A stretch of DNA of 64,000 nucleotides, from NCBI RefSeq assembly GCF_013394775.1, contig NZ_JABXYT010000001.1, positions 2,182,001 to 2,246,000 on the forward strand, read 5' to 3'. Both the position numbers and the translations under genes were made by a program. The notes below the pieces were generated by a model, which searched no databases, was not told the origin of the DNA, and was given only the letters and a program-made list of their open reading frames with translations. Below, in pieces: positions 55,164-63,506 of the stretch (position 1 is its first letter; each line of letters begins with the position of its first letter). This DNA is from Oribacterium sp. oral taxon 102 (GTDB taxonomy: Bacteria > Bacillota > Clostridia > Lachnospirales > Lachnospiraceae).

Positions 55164-56168
55164 CTACAGATCCTCATCCTCCCCCGCGGTATAATCGATA
55201 AACCTGCCGGTTCCGATCGCGACCGCGGTCAGCGGATCCTCTGAGATCACGGTATTGATCCCGGTCTTCTCCTGCATCAGACGATCCAGCCCGTAGAGAA
55301 GAGACCCGCCGCCGGTCATCACGATGCCCCTCTCATAGATATCTGCCGCGAGCTCCGGCGGCGTACGCTCCAGCACATTGTGCACGGCGTTCACGATCAT
55401 CATCGCCGGCTCCAGCAGCGCGTCCAGAATCTCGTCCGCGCTGACGGTCACCGTCTTCGGCAGCGCTGTCACGAGGTTTCTGCCTCGAACATCCATCGTC
55501 ACATTCTCCGGACGCTTGCTCGCGCAGCCGATATTGATCTTGATGTCCTCCGCGGTACGCTCTCCGATCAGGAGGTTGTGCTTCTTCCGCATATACCGCA
55601 GGATCGCCTCATCGAAGTCATCCCCCGCCACCTTGATCGACTCGGAGACCACCGGCCCGTCGAGGGCAATGACGGCAATGTCGGAGGTGCCGCCGCCGAT
55701 GTCGATAATCATATTGCCCTGCGGCTTCGAAATGTCGATGCCGGCGCCGATCGCTGCAGCAACCGGCTCCTCAATGATGGTCACCTCTCGCGCCCCCGCG
55801 TGATATGCCGCGTCCTCCACCGCCTTTTTTTCCACCTCCGTCGCGCCGGACGGGATGCAGACAGAGATGCGCGGCTTCCGAAGCGTCCTCCTGCCCACAG
55901 CCTTATTGATGAAGTATTTCAGCATTTTCTCGGTCAATGTGTAGTCCGAGATCACGCCCTGCCGGAGCGGGCGCACTGCCACGATATTCTCCGGCGTCCT
56001 GCCGAGCATGAGGCGGGCATCCTCACCGTAGGCGAGCACCTTATTCTGCTCGCGGTTGACCGCTACCACGGACGGCTCCTTGAGTACGACGCCGCGTCCC
56101 TTTATATACACCAGAATGCTGGATGTGCCCAGATCGATCCCTATATCATTCGAAATCAATGAAAACAT
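55164..56168 (-). CDS. mreB: Rod-shape protein MreB/Mbl
   Basis: 334-aa bacterial actin. It has phosphate-1 motif DIGIDLGTSSILVYIKGRG, connect-1 PSGATEVEKKAVEDAAYHAGA, phosphate-2 NMIIDIGGGTSDIAVIAL, and the adenosine motif GIVMTGGGSLLYGLD. The ATG at 56168 follows GGAGGATAAG. mreCD do not follow; recD2 does, so this is probably a solitary Mbl-type paralogue. Confidence 0.94.
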   Translation of the reverse strand: MFSLISNDIGIDLGTSSILVYIKGRGVVLKEPSVVAVNREQNKVLAYGEDARLMLGRTPENIVAVRPLRQGVISDYTLTEKMLKYFINKAVGRRTLRKPRISVCIPSGATEVEKKAVEDAAYHAGAREVTIIEEPVAAAIGAGIDISKPQGNMIIDIGGGTSDIAVIALDGPVVSESIKVAGDDFDEAILRYMRKKHNLLIGERTAEDIKINIGCASKRPENVTMDVRGRNLVTALPKTVTVSADEILDALLEPAMMIVNAVHNVLERTPPELAADIYERGIVMTGGGSLLYGLDRLMQEKTGINTVISEDPLTAVAIGTGRFIDYTAGEDEDL

Positions 56169-56264
56169 CTTATCCTCCAAATCACAAACAAACGCATTTT
56201 AAGTATAGCGGATTCCCTGAAAATTGGAAAGCCCCGATTTCCGCCCGCAGGGTATGTTTCAAAC

Positions 56265-56297
56265 AAAAAGACGCTCCCGATCTTTCGGGAACGTCTC
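56265..56297 (-). terminator. Terminator of the sodium symporter gene
   Basis: Stem GACGTTCCCG / CGGGAGCGTC (one mismatch) with a short loop, followed by TTTTTG on the minus strand. Confidence 0.82.
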
Positions 56298-56335
56298 TTC
56301 ACCTAAGCTCTGGATATAAGGGATTTTCTGTTTTC

Positions 56336-57709
56336 TCAGATCGAGATCCAGCCCAACACGCTTGCCACTGAGCTGAAGAGAATGATCGCGACGAAGAAGG
56401 GGCATAGGTACTTGATCATGAAGTTGAAGACACGGCGGCGGCGGAACTTCGCCCCGTTCTTCATGAGCTCTTCCGCGATCCGGTCCACGCCGATCACACG
56501 CACCACCAGAAGGCAGGTTGCCATCGCTGCCAGCGGCATCATGACTGAATTCGTCAGGAAATCGAAGAAATCCAAAAACTGCATCCCGACCACACGCACC
56601 ATCGCGAGCGGTCCGTAGCCGAGAGCGCTGAGCGTGCCGAGCAGCAGCATGACTGCCGCCACGATAATGCTCGCCTTTTTGCGGCTCCAGCCGAACTCGT
56701 CCTCGCAGGTGGATACCGCACTTTCCGAAAGCGCGATCGAGCTGGTCAGTGCCGCGAAAAAAACCAGCAGGAAGAAAATGATGCCCGCGCCGGTTCCGAA
56801 GCCCATGCTGGCGAAAATCTTCGGCATGGTGATGAACATCAGGGACGGGCCCGCCTTCAGGACGCCCGGATCGCCGCCGGAAAAAGCAAATACCGCCGGA
56901 ATGATCATCAGCCCCGCAAGAATTGCGATCATGGTATCGAAGGTCTCCACATTTTCCGTCGCGCTCTCAATGGAGAAGTCATCCTTCATATAAGAGCCGA
57001 AGGTCACCAGTATCCCCATCGCGATCGACAGGGAATAGAACATCTGCCCCATAGCCGCCACCACTGTCATCCAGGAGAAGCGGGAGAGATCCGGCACGAG
57101 GAAATAGCGAACCCCGGCGAGCGCGCCCGGACGGCTCATCGAGTAAACGGCAATCACTGCCGCCAGTACGACGAGCAACGGCATCATAAAGGAGGATACT
57201 CTCTCGATCCCGTTCTGCACGCCCATATAGATGATCCCCATCGTCGTGAGCGCAAAGAGCAGAAACCAGAGCTCCACCGGAAGTCCGGAGCTGATGAAGC
57301 CGGAAAAATAGCTGTCCGCCGCCAGCGCCTGTGCCTCTCCGTGGCAGTATGCCACGAGGTATTTCAGCACCCAGCCGCCGATCACCGAATAGTACGGGAC
57401 GATCAGAAGCGGGATCACGGCGTTCATCCAGCCTCCTGCCCTGAACATCCAGTCCTTTCCGAAATGCCGATAGGCACCGACCGGGCTCTTCTTCGTCATT
57501 CTGCCGATCGCACTCTCCGCGACGATCATGGTGTAGCCAAAGGTCAGCACCAGCAGCAGATACACAAGCAGGAAGATCCCGCCGCCATACTTCGCCGCAA
57601 GATACGGGAAACGCCAGATATTGCCGAGCCCGACCGCAGAGCCTGCCGCGGACAGGATAAAACCGAGCTTTGAGGAAAAGCTGCTTCGCTTTTTCGAATC
57701 GTTGTTCAT
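56336..57709 (-). CDS. Neurotransmitter:sodium symporter (NSS/SNF) family transporter
   Basis: 457-aa LeuT-fold sodium-dependent transporter, probably for amino acids, with about 11-12 helices. The family start FILSAAGSAVGLGNIWRFPYLAAKYGGGIFLLVYLL (sodium/substrate site of helix 1) is followed by MGQMFYSLSIAMGILVTFGSYMK in helix 6. A single gene with its own terminator at 56265-56297. Confidence 0.93.
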   Translation of the reverse strand: MNNDSKKRSSFSSKLGFILSAAGSAVGLGNIWRFPYLAAKYGGGIFLLVYLLLVLTFGYTMIVAESAIGRMTKKSPVGAYRHFGKDWMFRAGGWMNAVIPLLIVPYYSVIGGWVLKYLVAYCHGEAQALAADSYFSGFISSGLPVELWFLLFALTTMGIIYMGVQNGIERVSSFMMPLLVVLAAVIAVYSMSRPGALAGVRYFLVPDLSRFSWMTVVAAMGQMFYSLSIAMGILVTFGSYMKDDFSIESATENVETFDTMIAILAGLMIIPAVFAFSGGDPGVLKAGPSLMFITMPKIFASMGFGTGAGIIFFLLVFFAALTSSIALSESAVSTCEDEFGWSRKKASIIVAAVMLLLGTLSALGYGPLAMVRVVGMQFLDFFDFLTNSVMMPLAAMATCLLVVRVIGVDRIAEELMKNGAKFRRRRVFNFMIKYLCPFFVAIILFSSVASVLGWISI

Positions 57710-57837
57710 ACTACCTCTCTTATCATGCTTCTGATTCTCATGCGATATACCGCACTGTATCGTCCATACTTCGCTTCATCGCTCAGCAGGGGGATTTATC
57801 AGCTCTTAACTCTATCATATCAGCCCCCGGAATGCAA

Positions 57838-57871
57838 ATCAGAAGCAATCGCAGACGATTGCTTCTGATTC
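57838..57871 (-). terminator. Hairpin after the cysteine desulfurase gene
   Basis: 15-bp perfect stem AATCAGAAGCAATCG with a 4-nt loop, 54 bp past the stop; T-run after it is weak (TTTGCATT), so termination may be partial. Confidence 0.55.
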
Positions 57872-57925
57872 ACGACCATTCGCTTTCCCAAGCCATGCGA
57901 AATCCGACGGCCGGGCAATGCGAAG

Positions 57926-59065
57926 CTACGATTCCTGCTGCGTGCGGAGTTCCCGTACGATCTCCCGCAGACTGTCCGCTGTGAGATCCGTCTCCTCTCT
58001 CGTTGTCTCTCTCCCGAGACTAAGACGCAGACTGCCGTAGGCATCCGCGTGACTGAGCCCGAGTGCACGCAGCACATGACTCGGCTCCAGCGAACCGCTG
58101 GAGCACGCCGCACCGGAGCCGGCGCAGATCCCCTGCTGATCCAGCCGGATCAAAAGAGATTCCCCCTCCACGCCGCGGATGCAGAAGTTCACATTGTTCG
58201 GGAGGCGTTCCCGACGGTCCCCATTCAGGAAGCAGTCCGGGATTTCCCGCTCGATACGGGCAATGAGGTGATCCCGGAGCACGCTCTCCCGCGCCGCCCG
58301 CTCGCTCATATCCGAAAAGGCAAGCTCCGCCGCCCTTGCAAAGCCCGCGATCCCCGCGACATTCTCTGTCCCGGCACGCTTTCCCCGCTCCTGCGCGCCG
58401 CCGTGAAGCAGTGCCGGCAGCCGCACGCTGCGGCGCAGATAGAGGAGCCCCACTCCCTTCGGCCCATAGAGCTTGTGCGCACTCGCGGACAGAAGGTCGA
58501 TGTGCATTCCCTCAATGTCGATCGGAATCTGTCCGAATGCCTGCACCGCATCCGTATGGAAGAGGATGCCGTGCCGATGTGCAATCGTTCCCAGCTCTGC
58601 GATAGGCTGCACTGTCCCGATCTCATTGTTTGCCGCCATGATGCTGATCAGGAAGGTGTCCTCCCGAATCTCCCGCTCCAATGTCTCCGGACGCACGAAG
58701 CCCCGCCTGTCCACCGGGAGGTAGCTGACGGAAAAGCCCCGCCTCTCGAGATATTTGCAGCTGTTCAATACGGCGTGATGCTCGATAGCGGAGGTGATGA
58801 TGTGCCCCCCTCCCGCATTCTCCGCAGCGGCAAGCAGCGCCCAGTTGTCCGCCTCCGTCCCGCCCGAGGTGAAATAGAGCTCCATCGGGCGGACGCCGAG
58901 CAGAGAGGCGAGCCGCCGCCGGCTGTCCTCCACCGCCTTCCTCGCACGCTGTCCGAACCGATAAATCGAGGAGGCATTGCCGTAGCACTCCGTCAGATAG
59001 GGCAGCATCTCCTGAAGTGCCTCACGGGAGAGCGCGGTCGTCGCCGCATTGTCCATATAGATCAT
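57926..59065 (-). CDS. Cysteine desulfurase, NifS/IscS family
   Basis: 379-aa PLP enzyme that moves sulfur from cysteine onto an acceptor. It has IYMDNAATTALSREALQEMLPYL at the start and SAHKLYGPKGVGLLYLR with the PLP Lys. The catalytic Cys loop is GSGAACSSGSLEPSHVLRALGL. The ATG at 59065 overlaps the moaC stop (ATGA), tying it to the molybdenum block. A role in cofactor or molybdoenzyme sulfuration is likelier than general Fe-S assembly, but both are possible. Confidence 0.92.
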   Translation of the reverse strand: MIYMDNAATTALSREALQEMLPYLTECYGNASSIYRFGQRARKAVEDSRRRLASLLGVRPMELYFTSGGTEADNWALLAAAENAGGGHIITSAIEHHAVLNSCKYLERRGFSVSYLPVDRRGFVRPETLEREIREDTFLISIMAANNEIGTVQPIAELGTIAHRHGILFHTDAVQAFGQIPIDIEGMHIDLLSASAHKLYGPKGVGLLYLRRSVRLPALLHGGAQERGKRAGTENVAGIAGFARAAELAFSDMSERAARESVLRDHLIARIEREIPDCFLNGDRRERLPNNVNFCIRGVEGESLLIRLDQQGICAGSGAACSSGSLEPSHVLRALGLSHADAYGSLRLSLGRETTREETDLTADSLREIVRELRTQQES

Positions 59066-59598
59066 CGTCTGTCTCCGTCGAAGAAAAAGTCTCCGCTCTT
59101 CCCGCCCTGCTTCTCCACGAGGCGGATCTCTTCCAGCGTCATCCGCTTGTCGATCGCCTTGCACATATCATAGATCGTCAGAAGCGCTGTGGAGACACCG
59201 GTCAGCGCCTCCATTTCGACGCCGGTCTGTCCCTCCGTTTTCACCTCGCAGAACGCAGTAATGCAGCGACGCGCTGCATCCGGCTCGAACCAGAGCCGCG
59301 CGTTGGAGAGATTCAGAAGATGACACATCGGGATCAGCTCCGCCGTGCGCTTGCAGCCCATGATTCCCGCCACCTGCGCCACCGTCAGCACGTCCCCCTT
59401 CCTTACCTTCCGTCCCTCGATCGCCCGGAATACCTCCTCCGAGACCCGGATCCGTCCCATGGCGAGCGCGCGGCGGCACGACGCCGCCTTGCCCGACACA
59501 TCCACCATCCGCGCATTGCCCTGCGCATCGAAGTGGGTGAATTCCCCCTCTGTCTGCGATGCCGGATGCCTCGCAGCCTCATTCCCAATGCTTTCCAT
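59062..59598 (-). CDS. moaC: Cyclic pyranopterin monophosphate synthase MoaC
   Basis: 178 aa; acts after MoaA in molybdopterin synthesis. It contains FTHFDAQGNARMVDVSGKAAS, MGCKRTAELIPMCHLLNLS (active site) and GQTGVEMEALTGVSTALLTIYDMCKA. It has an N-terminal extension of about 15 residues relative to most MoaC. It overlaps the desulfurase gene by 4 bp and follows modC. Confidence 0.96.
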   Translation of the reverse strand: MESIGNEAARHPASQTEGEFTHFDAQGNARMVDVSGKAASCRRALAMGRIRVSEEVFRAIEGRKVRKGDVLTVAQVAGIMGCKRTAELIPMCHLLNLSNARLWFEPDAARRCITAFCEVKTEGQTGVEMEALTGVSTALLTIYDMCKAIDKRMTLEEIRLVEKQGGKSGDFFFDGDRR

Positions 59599-59650
59599 GC
59601 CTGCTCTCCCTCTTTCTCACTGCAAAGCCCGCCGCCTGACAGGATCGCCG

Positions 59651-60796
59651 CTACACACTCTCCTGCAAAAAAAGCAGCTCCCTCTCCGGAAGCTCCAGAA
59701 AATCCGGAAGCCCTCTATGATCCAGCTCCTCCCACAGCTCCCGCTGCGCAAACCAGCACAGAGCATTCTCATTCTGTCCGCTGTCCTCCGATCGGGAAGG
59801 CTGTGCGGCTTCGTGCGATTCGGACCCGCCGCCCGCGGCCGCCCCCCTCTCCTCATCCTCTGTTTCCGGTTCAAAATAATAGTTTCTCTCGAACGGAAGC
59901 TCCGCGATACTGCTGAGCCGGAAGCGAATGCAGTTTTTCCGCCGCTCCCCATAGACCGGCAGGAAGCAGTGCGCGCGGAAGCCGACATGGGAAAGCCGCT
60001 CCGGAATCTCCCGCTCCGTATAGAGCGTGATGCCCCAATCGGAAGCAGTGAGCATATGCGCGTCGATTCGCTCCGCTCTGGAAATATTTTTACAGCCGGT
60101 CAGCATTGCCGTCGTTTTCGTACCCGGATCCGCGAAGAGCTCCTTCGTCGCCCCCTGCCGGTCTACCCGTCCGTCGGAAATTGTCAGAATCTCCTCGCTG
60201 AAGCGATAGAGCTCATCCCTCGAATGCGAAACCATGATAACGATGCCCTCATAGTCCGAGAGCTGCTCCCGAAGCTCCTCCTGCATCCGGTCTCGAAGGT
60301 AGATATCCAGCGCAGAGAAGGGCTCGTCCAGCAGGATCGCACCTGGGCGGTATGCCAGGATGCGCGCCAGCGCTACTCTCTGCTGCTGCCCGCCGGAGAG
60401 CTCCCTCGGATACCTCCTCCGGAGCCCGGAAAGCCTGCACCGCTCCATAAGCGCCGAGACCCTCCGTTCTCGCTCCGCTCTCCCGAGCTGTCCCAGCCCG
60501 CAGGCGATATTCTCCTCTACCGTCATGGTCGGAAAGAGCGCATAGCTCTGAAAAAGATAGCCGACCCGCCGCTTCTGCGCAGGAAGGTTGATCCGCCGCT
60601 CCGCATCGAAAAGCAGCCGGTCGTCGAGCAGAATGCTGCCTCGATCCGGCTGCACGATTCCTGCGATGCAGCGAAGACTCATGCTCTTCCCGGAGCCGGA
60701 GGCCCCTAAGATGCCGATGCGGCGCGCCTCGGAACGGAAGCGCACATCCAGATGGAAGGAATTCAGCCTTTTTTCTATTTTTACGTCCAGCGGCAT
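59651..60796 (-). CDS. modC: Molybdate ABC transporter ATP-binding protein
   Basis: About 381 aa. Walker A is GILGASGSGKSMSL (about 29-42), the signature LSGGQQQRVALARILA and Walker B AILLDEPFSALD. The C-terminal region from about 225 lacks the usual SARN-type Mop/TOBE signature. It instead has MLTGCKNISRAERID, a HCFLPVYGERR segment and an acidic/Ser/Gly-rich low-complexity stretch (about 320-355). The ATG at 60796 overlaps the modB end by 16 bp. Confidence 0.9.
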   Translation of the reverse strand: MPLDVKIEKRLNSFHLDVRFRSEARRIGILGASGSGKSMSLRCIAGIVQPDRGSILLDDRLLFDAERRINLPAQKRRVGYLFQSYALFPTMTVEENIACGLGQLGRAERERRVSALMERCRLSGLRRRYPRELSGGQQQRVALARILAYRPGAILLDEPFSALDIYLRDRMQEELREQLSDYEGIVIMVSHSRDELYRFSEEILTISDGRVDRQGATKELFADPGTKTTAMLTGCKNISRAERIDAHMLTASDWGITLYTEREIPERLSHVGFRAHCFLPVYGERRKNCIRFRLSSIAELPFERNYYFEPETEDEERGAAAGGGSESHEAAQPSRSEDSGQNENALCWFAQRELWEELDHRGLPDFLELPERELLFLQESV

Positions 60797-61479
60797 CGCT
60801 TCCCCCCCTCTCCCACGGACAGCACATTCAGAAGAAAAATCGCCGCGAACGCGATCCCCAGCATAATCAGCACCCATATGCCCGCCGTCTTGTAGTTCTG
60901 ATCCTGAATAACCATGGCGATACGCTGGGAAATCGTCGCCGTTTTCCCGGGGATGTTTCCCGCCAGCATGCTCGTCGCGCCATACTCGCCCATCGCGCGG
61001 GCGAAGCTCAGGATCGTCCCGGCGCGAAGGCCGGGTGAGGCGACCGGCAGGATGATCCGCCAGAAAATCTTCCGCTCCGACATCCCGAGCGTCCGCGCCG
61101 CATGAATCAGGTCGACATCGACCAGCTCGAAGGCAGCACGGGCACTCCGGTACATCAGCGGAAGCGTAATGACGGTCGCCGCGATGATGCAGCCGAGCCA
61201 CGACTGCACCACCTTGATGCCGAACTGCTCATAGAGCAGTATGCCGAGCGGCCGCCGCCGGCTGAACAGCAGCAGAAGAAAGAAGCCTGCCGCGGTAGGC
61301 GGGAGCACCATAGGCAGCGTCAGAAGCCCGTCCAGCACCGCCTGCACCGTACCCCGCTGCACCCGCATGATCCGACGCGCCGCATAAATCCCCAGAAAGA
61401 AGGACAGCAGAGCGGCGACCGCTCCGGTCTTCACAGAGATCCAGAGCGGACTCCAGTCCAGCGATCGCAGAAAATCCAT
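60781..61479 (-). CDS. modB: Molybdate ABC transporter permease
   Basis: 232 aa with five to six membrane helices. The permease loop is FELVDVDLIHAARTLGMSERKIFWRIILPVASPGLRAG, and FARAMGEYGATSMLAGNIPGKT is the ModB-type C-terminal motif. It starts directly at the modA stop and overlaps modC, so modABC is one transcript. Confidence 0.95.
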   Translation of the reverse strand: MDFLRSLDWSPLWISVKTGAVAALLSFFLGIYAARRIMRVQRGTVQAVLDGLLTLPMVLPPTAAGFFLLLLFSRRRPLGILLYEQFGIKVVQSWLGCIIAATVITLPLMYRSARAAFELVDVDLIHAARTLGMSERKIFWRIILPVASPGLRAGTILSFARAMGEYGATSMLAGNIPGKTATISQRIAMVIQDQNYKTAGIWVLIMLGIAFAAIFLLNVLSVGEGGKRCRWT

Positions 61480-62412
61480 TTACTTTACCTCAGTACTGAA
61501 ATTGTAGTGCCGGAATACCGCCTTGGAATCCTCGGAGCATACAAAATCGATGAAGTCCTTCGCTGCGGCAGCCTCCGCCTCGCTCGCCTCGTCATTCTTC
61601 ACCTGTGCGATCGGATAGATCACATCGCCGGTCAGCTCGTTGCTGACATGCTCGAGGATATCCAGATCTGCCTCATGGCCATAGGTATCAGAGTAATAGC
61701 ACATGCCGACCTCGCAGGAGCCCTCCGTCACAGCGGCAAGCACCTTCGAAACATTGGACTGCTCGGAGATCTCCACGCCGCCGAGCGCCTCGGAGACCTG
61801 CTGCGTCGTGATCTCCGCCGCCTCTGTGCCCTCCGGCAGGATCTCCAGCTTCTGGAGCGCGATTCTCGTATATCTGCCTGCCGGTACGGAACCGTCTGCC
61901 AGCGCGATGGACTTCGCGTCCTTAAGCGTCTCGAGTCCCTTGACCTTCGTGCCGCTGTCCTTCCGGCTGACTACAACGAGCTGGTTATTCACTACATTTC
62001 TCCGGGTTCCCTCTACGAGGAGATTATCCTTCTCCTCCAACGTATTCATCTGCTTCTGCGCGGCAGAGAAGAATACGTCGCAGGCATAGCCCTCTTCGAT
62101 CTGGGTCAGCAGCTTTCCGGAGGAATCTGCGTTGATCAGGATCTTCACCTCCGGATGTGCCGCCTCATACTTCTCCGCAAGCTCCGTCATCGCTGCATTC
62201 AGAGAGGCTGCCGCAAAGACCTGCAGCTCTGCCTTCTCTCCCTTGCTTTCCGCAGTTGTCTCCGCTACAGCTGTGGTCTCCGCAGCCGTCGTCTCTGCAC
62301 TCTGCTGTGCTGCCGTCGTCTCCGCGGTCTTCGCCGCGCCGCCGCAGGCTGTAAGCCCGAGCAGCAGAAGTCCTGCAAATACTGCCATACCCTGTCTGAT
62401 GTTCTTCTTCAT
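61480..62412 (-). CDS. modA: Molybdate-binding lipoprotein
   Basis: 310 aa. A signal peptide with lipobox LLLGLTACGG is followed by a Thr/Ala/Glu-rich linker (about 25-60). The ModA fold begins ELQVFAAASLNAAMTELAEKYEAAHPEVKILINADSSGKLLTQIEEG (S and D/S oxyanion contacts) and has SEQSNVSKVLAAVTEGSCEVGMCYYSD. The ATG at 62412 has AGGAGAGGAAAG upstream; the frame opens 24 bp earlier. Confidence 0.94.
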   Translation of the reverse strand: MKKNIRQGMAVFAGLLLLGLTACGGAAKTAETTAAQQSAETTAAETTAVAETTAESKGEKAELQVFAAASLNAAMTELAEKYEAAHPEVKILINADSSGKLLTQIEEGYACDVFFSAAQKQMNTLEEKDNLLVEGTRRNVVNNQLVVVSRKDSGTKVKGLETLKDAKSIALADGSVPAGRYTRIALQKLEILPEGTEAAEITTQQVSEALGGVEISEQSNVSKVLAAVTEGSCEVGMCYYSDTYGHEADLDILEHVSNELTGDVIYPIAQVKNDEASEAEAAAAKDFIDFVCSEDSKAVFRHYNFSTEVK

Positions 62413-62446
62413 CTTTCCTCTCCTTTTCTGCTGCAAGAGTCATCCG

Positions 62447-62516
62447 GGGAAGCACTGATTAAATCGGCAAAGTTACGTGCCAAGGAACATGCGTCGTGAA
62501 TAAATCAGTGATTCCC
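62447..62516. repeat. Imperfect inverted repeat, possible miniature mobile element
   Basis: 19-bp arms (GGGAAGCACTGATTAAATC and GGGAATCACTGATTTATTC read inward, 16/19 identical) enclose about 32 bp that include GGCAAAGTTACGTGCC. It lies between the MOSC-MogA stop and modA, where the mod promoter should be. Confidence 0.5.
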
Positions 62517-62581
62517 TAACAGCGGCTCCTGTAAGCCATTTGCGCAATTTATGATTCAAGCCGCATCCTTTCGGCGCCGCC

Positions 62582-63505
62582 TCAATCCGTTTCTGTCCCC
62601 CGCAGTATCCCGAGTCCGTGCGGCAGCACCGGGAGCAGGTATCTAAGCTCCTCTCGGCATGCCTTCGGACTCCCCGGCAGATTCACGATGAGCGTGCCGC
62701 CGCGGATGCCCGCTGTCTGCCGGCTGAGCATCGCCCTCTCGGTAATATGCAGGCTGTAGGCGCGGAGCGCCTCTCCGATGCCCGGCACCTCCCGCTCGCA
62801 GACCTCCTTCGTCGCCTCCGGCGTGAGATCCCGCGGGGAAAATCCGGTGCCGCCCGTCGTGAGGATCAGGCTCAGCTGTCTCTGATCTGCCAGCCGGATG
62901 AGCTCCGCAGTGAGCTTCGCCCTGCCGTCCGGCAGCACCAGCCTCTCCCGCACCAGATATCCGTTTTCCCGAAGAAGCGCCTCGATCAGCGGTCCGGACC
63001 GGTCGTCATACTCTCCCGCGGATGCCCGATCGGAGAGCGTGATAACCGCCGCCGTGAACGGACGATCCGGTGCTGCCGGAATCAGCTCTACGGGATCTCC
63101 GGGACGGACGATGCCGCCCCTTATGACCTCGGCGAAGACACCCTCCCGCGGCATGATGCAGTCTCCCATCTTCTTGAAGATCTCACAATGACTGTGGCAC
63201 GCCTTCCCGATCTGGCTAAGCTCCAGAAGGCAGTCCCCGATCCGAATGCCGCTTCCCACCGGGATCCGCTTCAGATCGAAGCCCTCCACGACGATATTCT
63301 CCCCGAAAGCGCCGAAGTCAACCACTGCCCCTCTCTTTCGGAACGCGTCGATCTGCTCAAAGGCAAGCAGGCTGACCTGACGATGCCATTTCCCGGCGTG
63401 CGCGTCCCCCTCTATGCCCCAGCTCTCCCGAAGCCGGATCTCTGCAGCCGCCTTCTTCTGCGTCCCCTTCCGTTCGCTGACGCAGACTGCCAGTACCTTC
63501 CCCAC
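62582..63505 (-). CDS. MOSC domain fused to MogA/MoaB molybdopterin adenylyltransferase
   Basis: 307-aa bifunctional protein. Residues 1-140 are a MOSC domain (GIEGDAHAGKWHRQVSLLAFEQID, FGENIVVEGFDL, GKACHSHCEIFKKMGDCIMPREGVFA). Residues about 150-300 are a MogA/MoaB domain (AAVITLSDRASAGEYDDRSGPLIEALL, ILTTGGTGFSPRDLTPEAT, TLIVNLPGSPKACREEL). It adenylylates molybdopterin before molybdate insertion; the MOSC part may handle sulfur or bind cofactor. It starts 1 bp after the moaA stop. Confidence 0.94.
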   Translation of the reverse strand: MGKVLAVCVSERKGTQKKAAAEIRLRESWGIEGDAHAGKWHRQVSLLAFEQIDAFRKRGAVVDFGAFGENIVVEGFDLKRIPVGSGIRIGDCLLELSQIGKACHSHCEIFKKMGDCIMPREGVFAEVIRGGIVRPGDPVELIPAAPDRPFTAAVITLSDRASAGEYDDRSGPLIEALLRENGYLVRERLVLPDGRAKLTAELIRLADQRQLSLILTTGGTGFSPRDLTPEATKEVCEREVPGIGEALRAYSLHITERAMLSRQTAGIRGGTLIVNLPGSPKACREELRYLLPVLPHGLGILRGTETD

Positions 63506-63506
63506 T

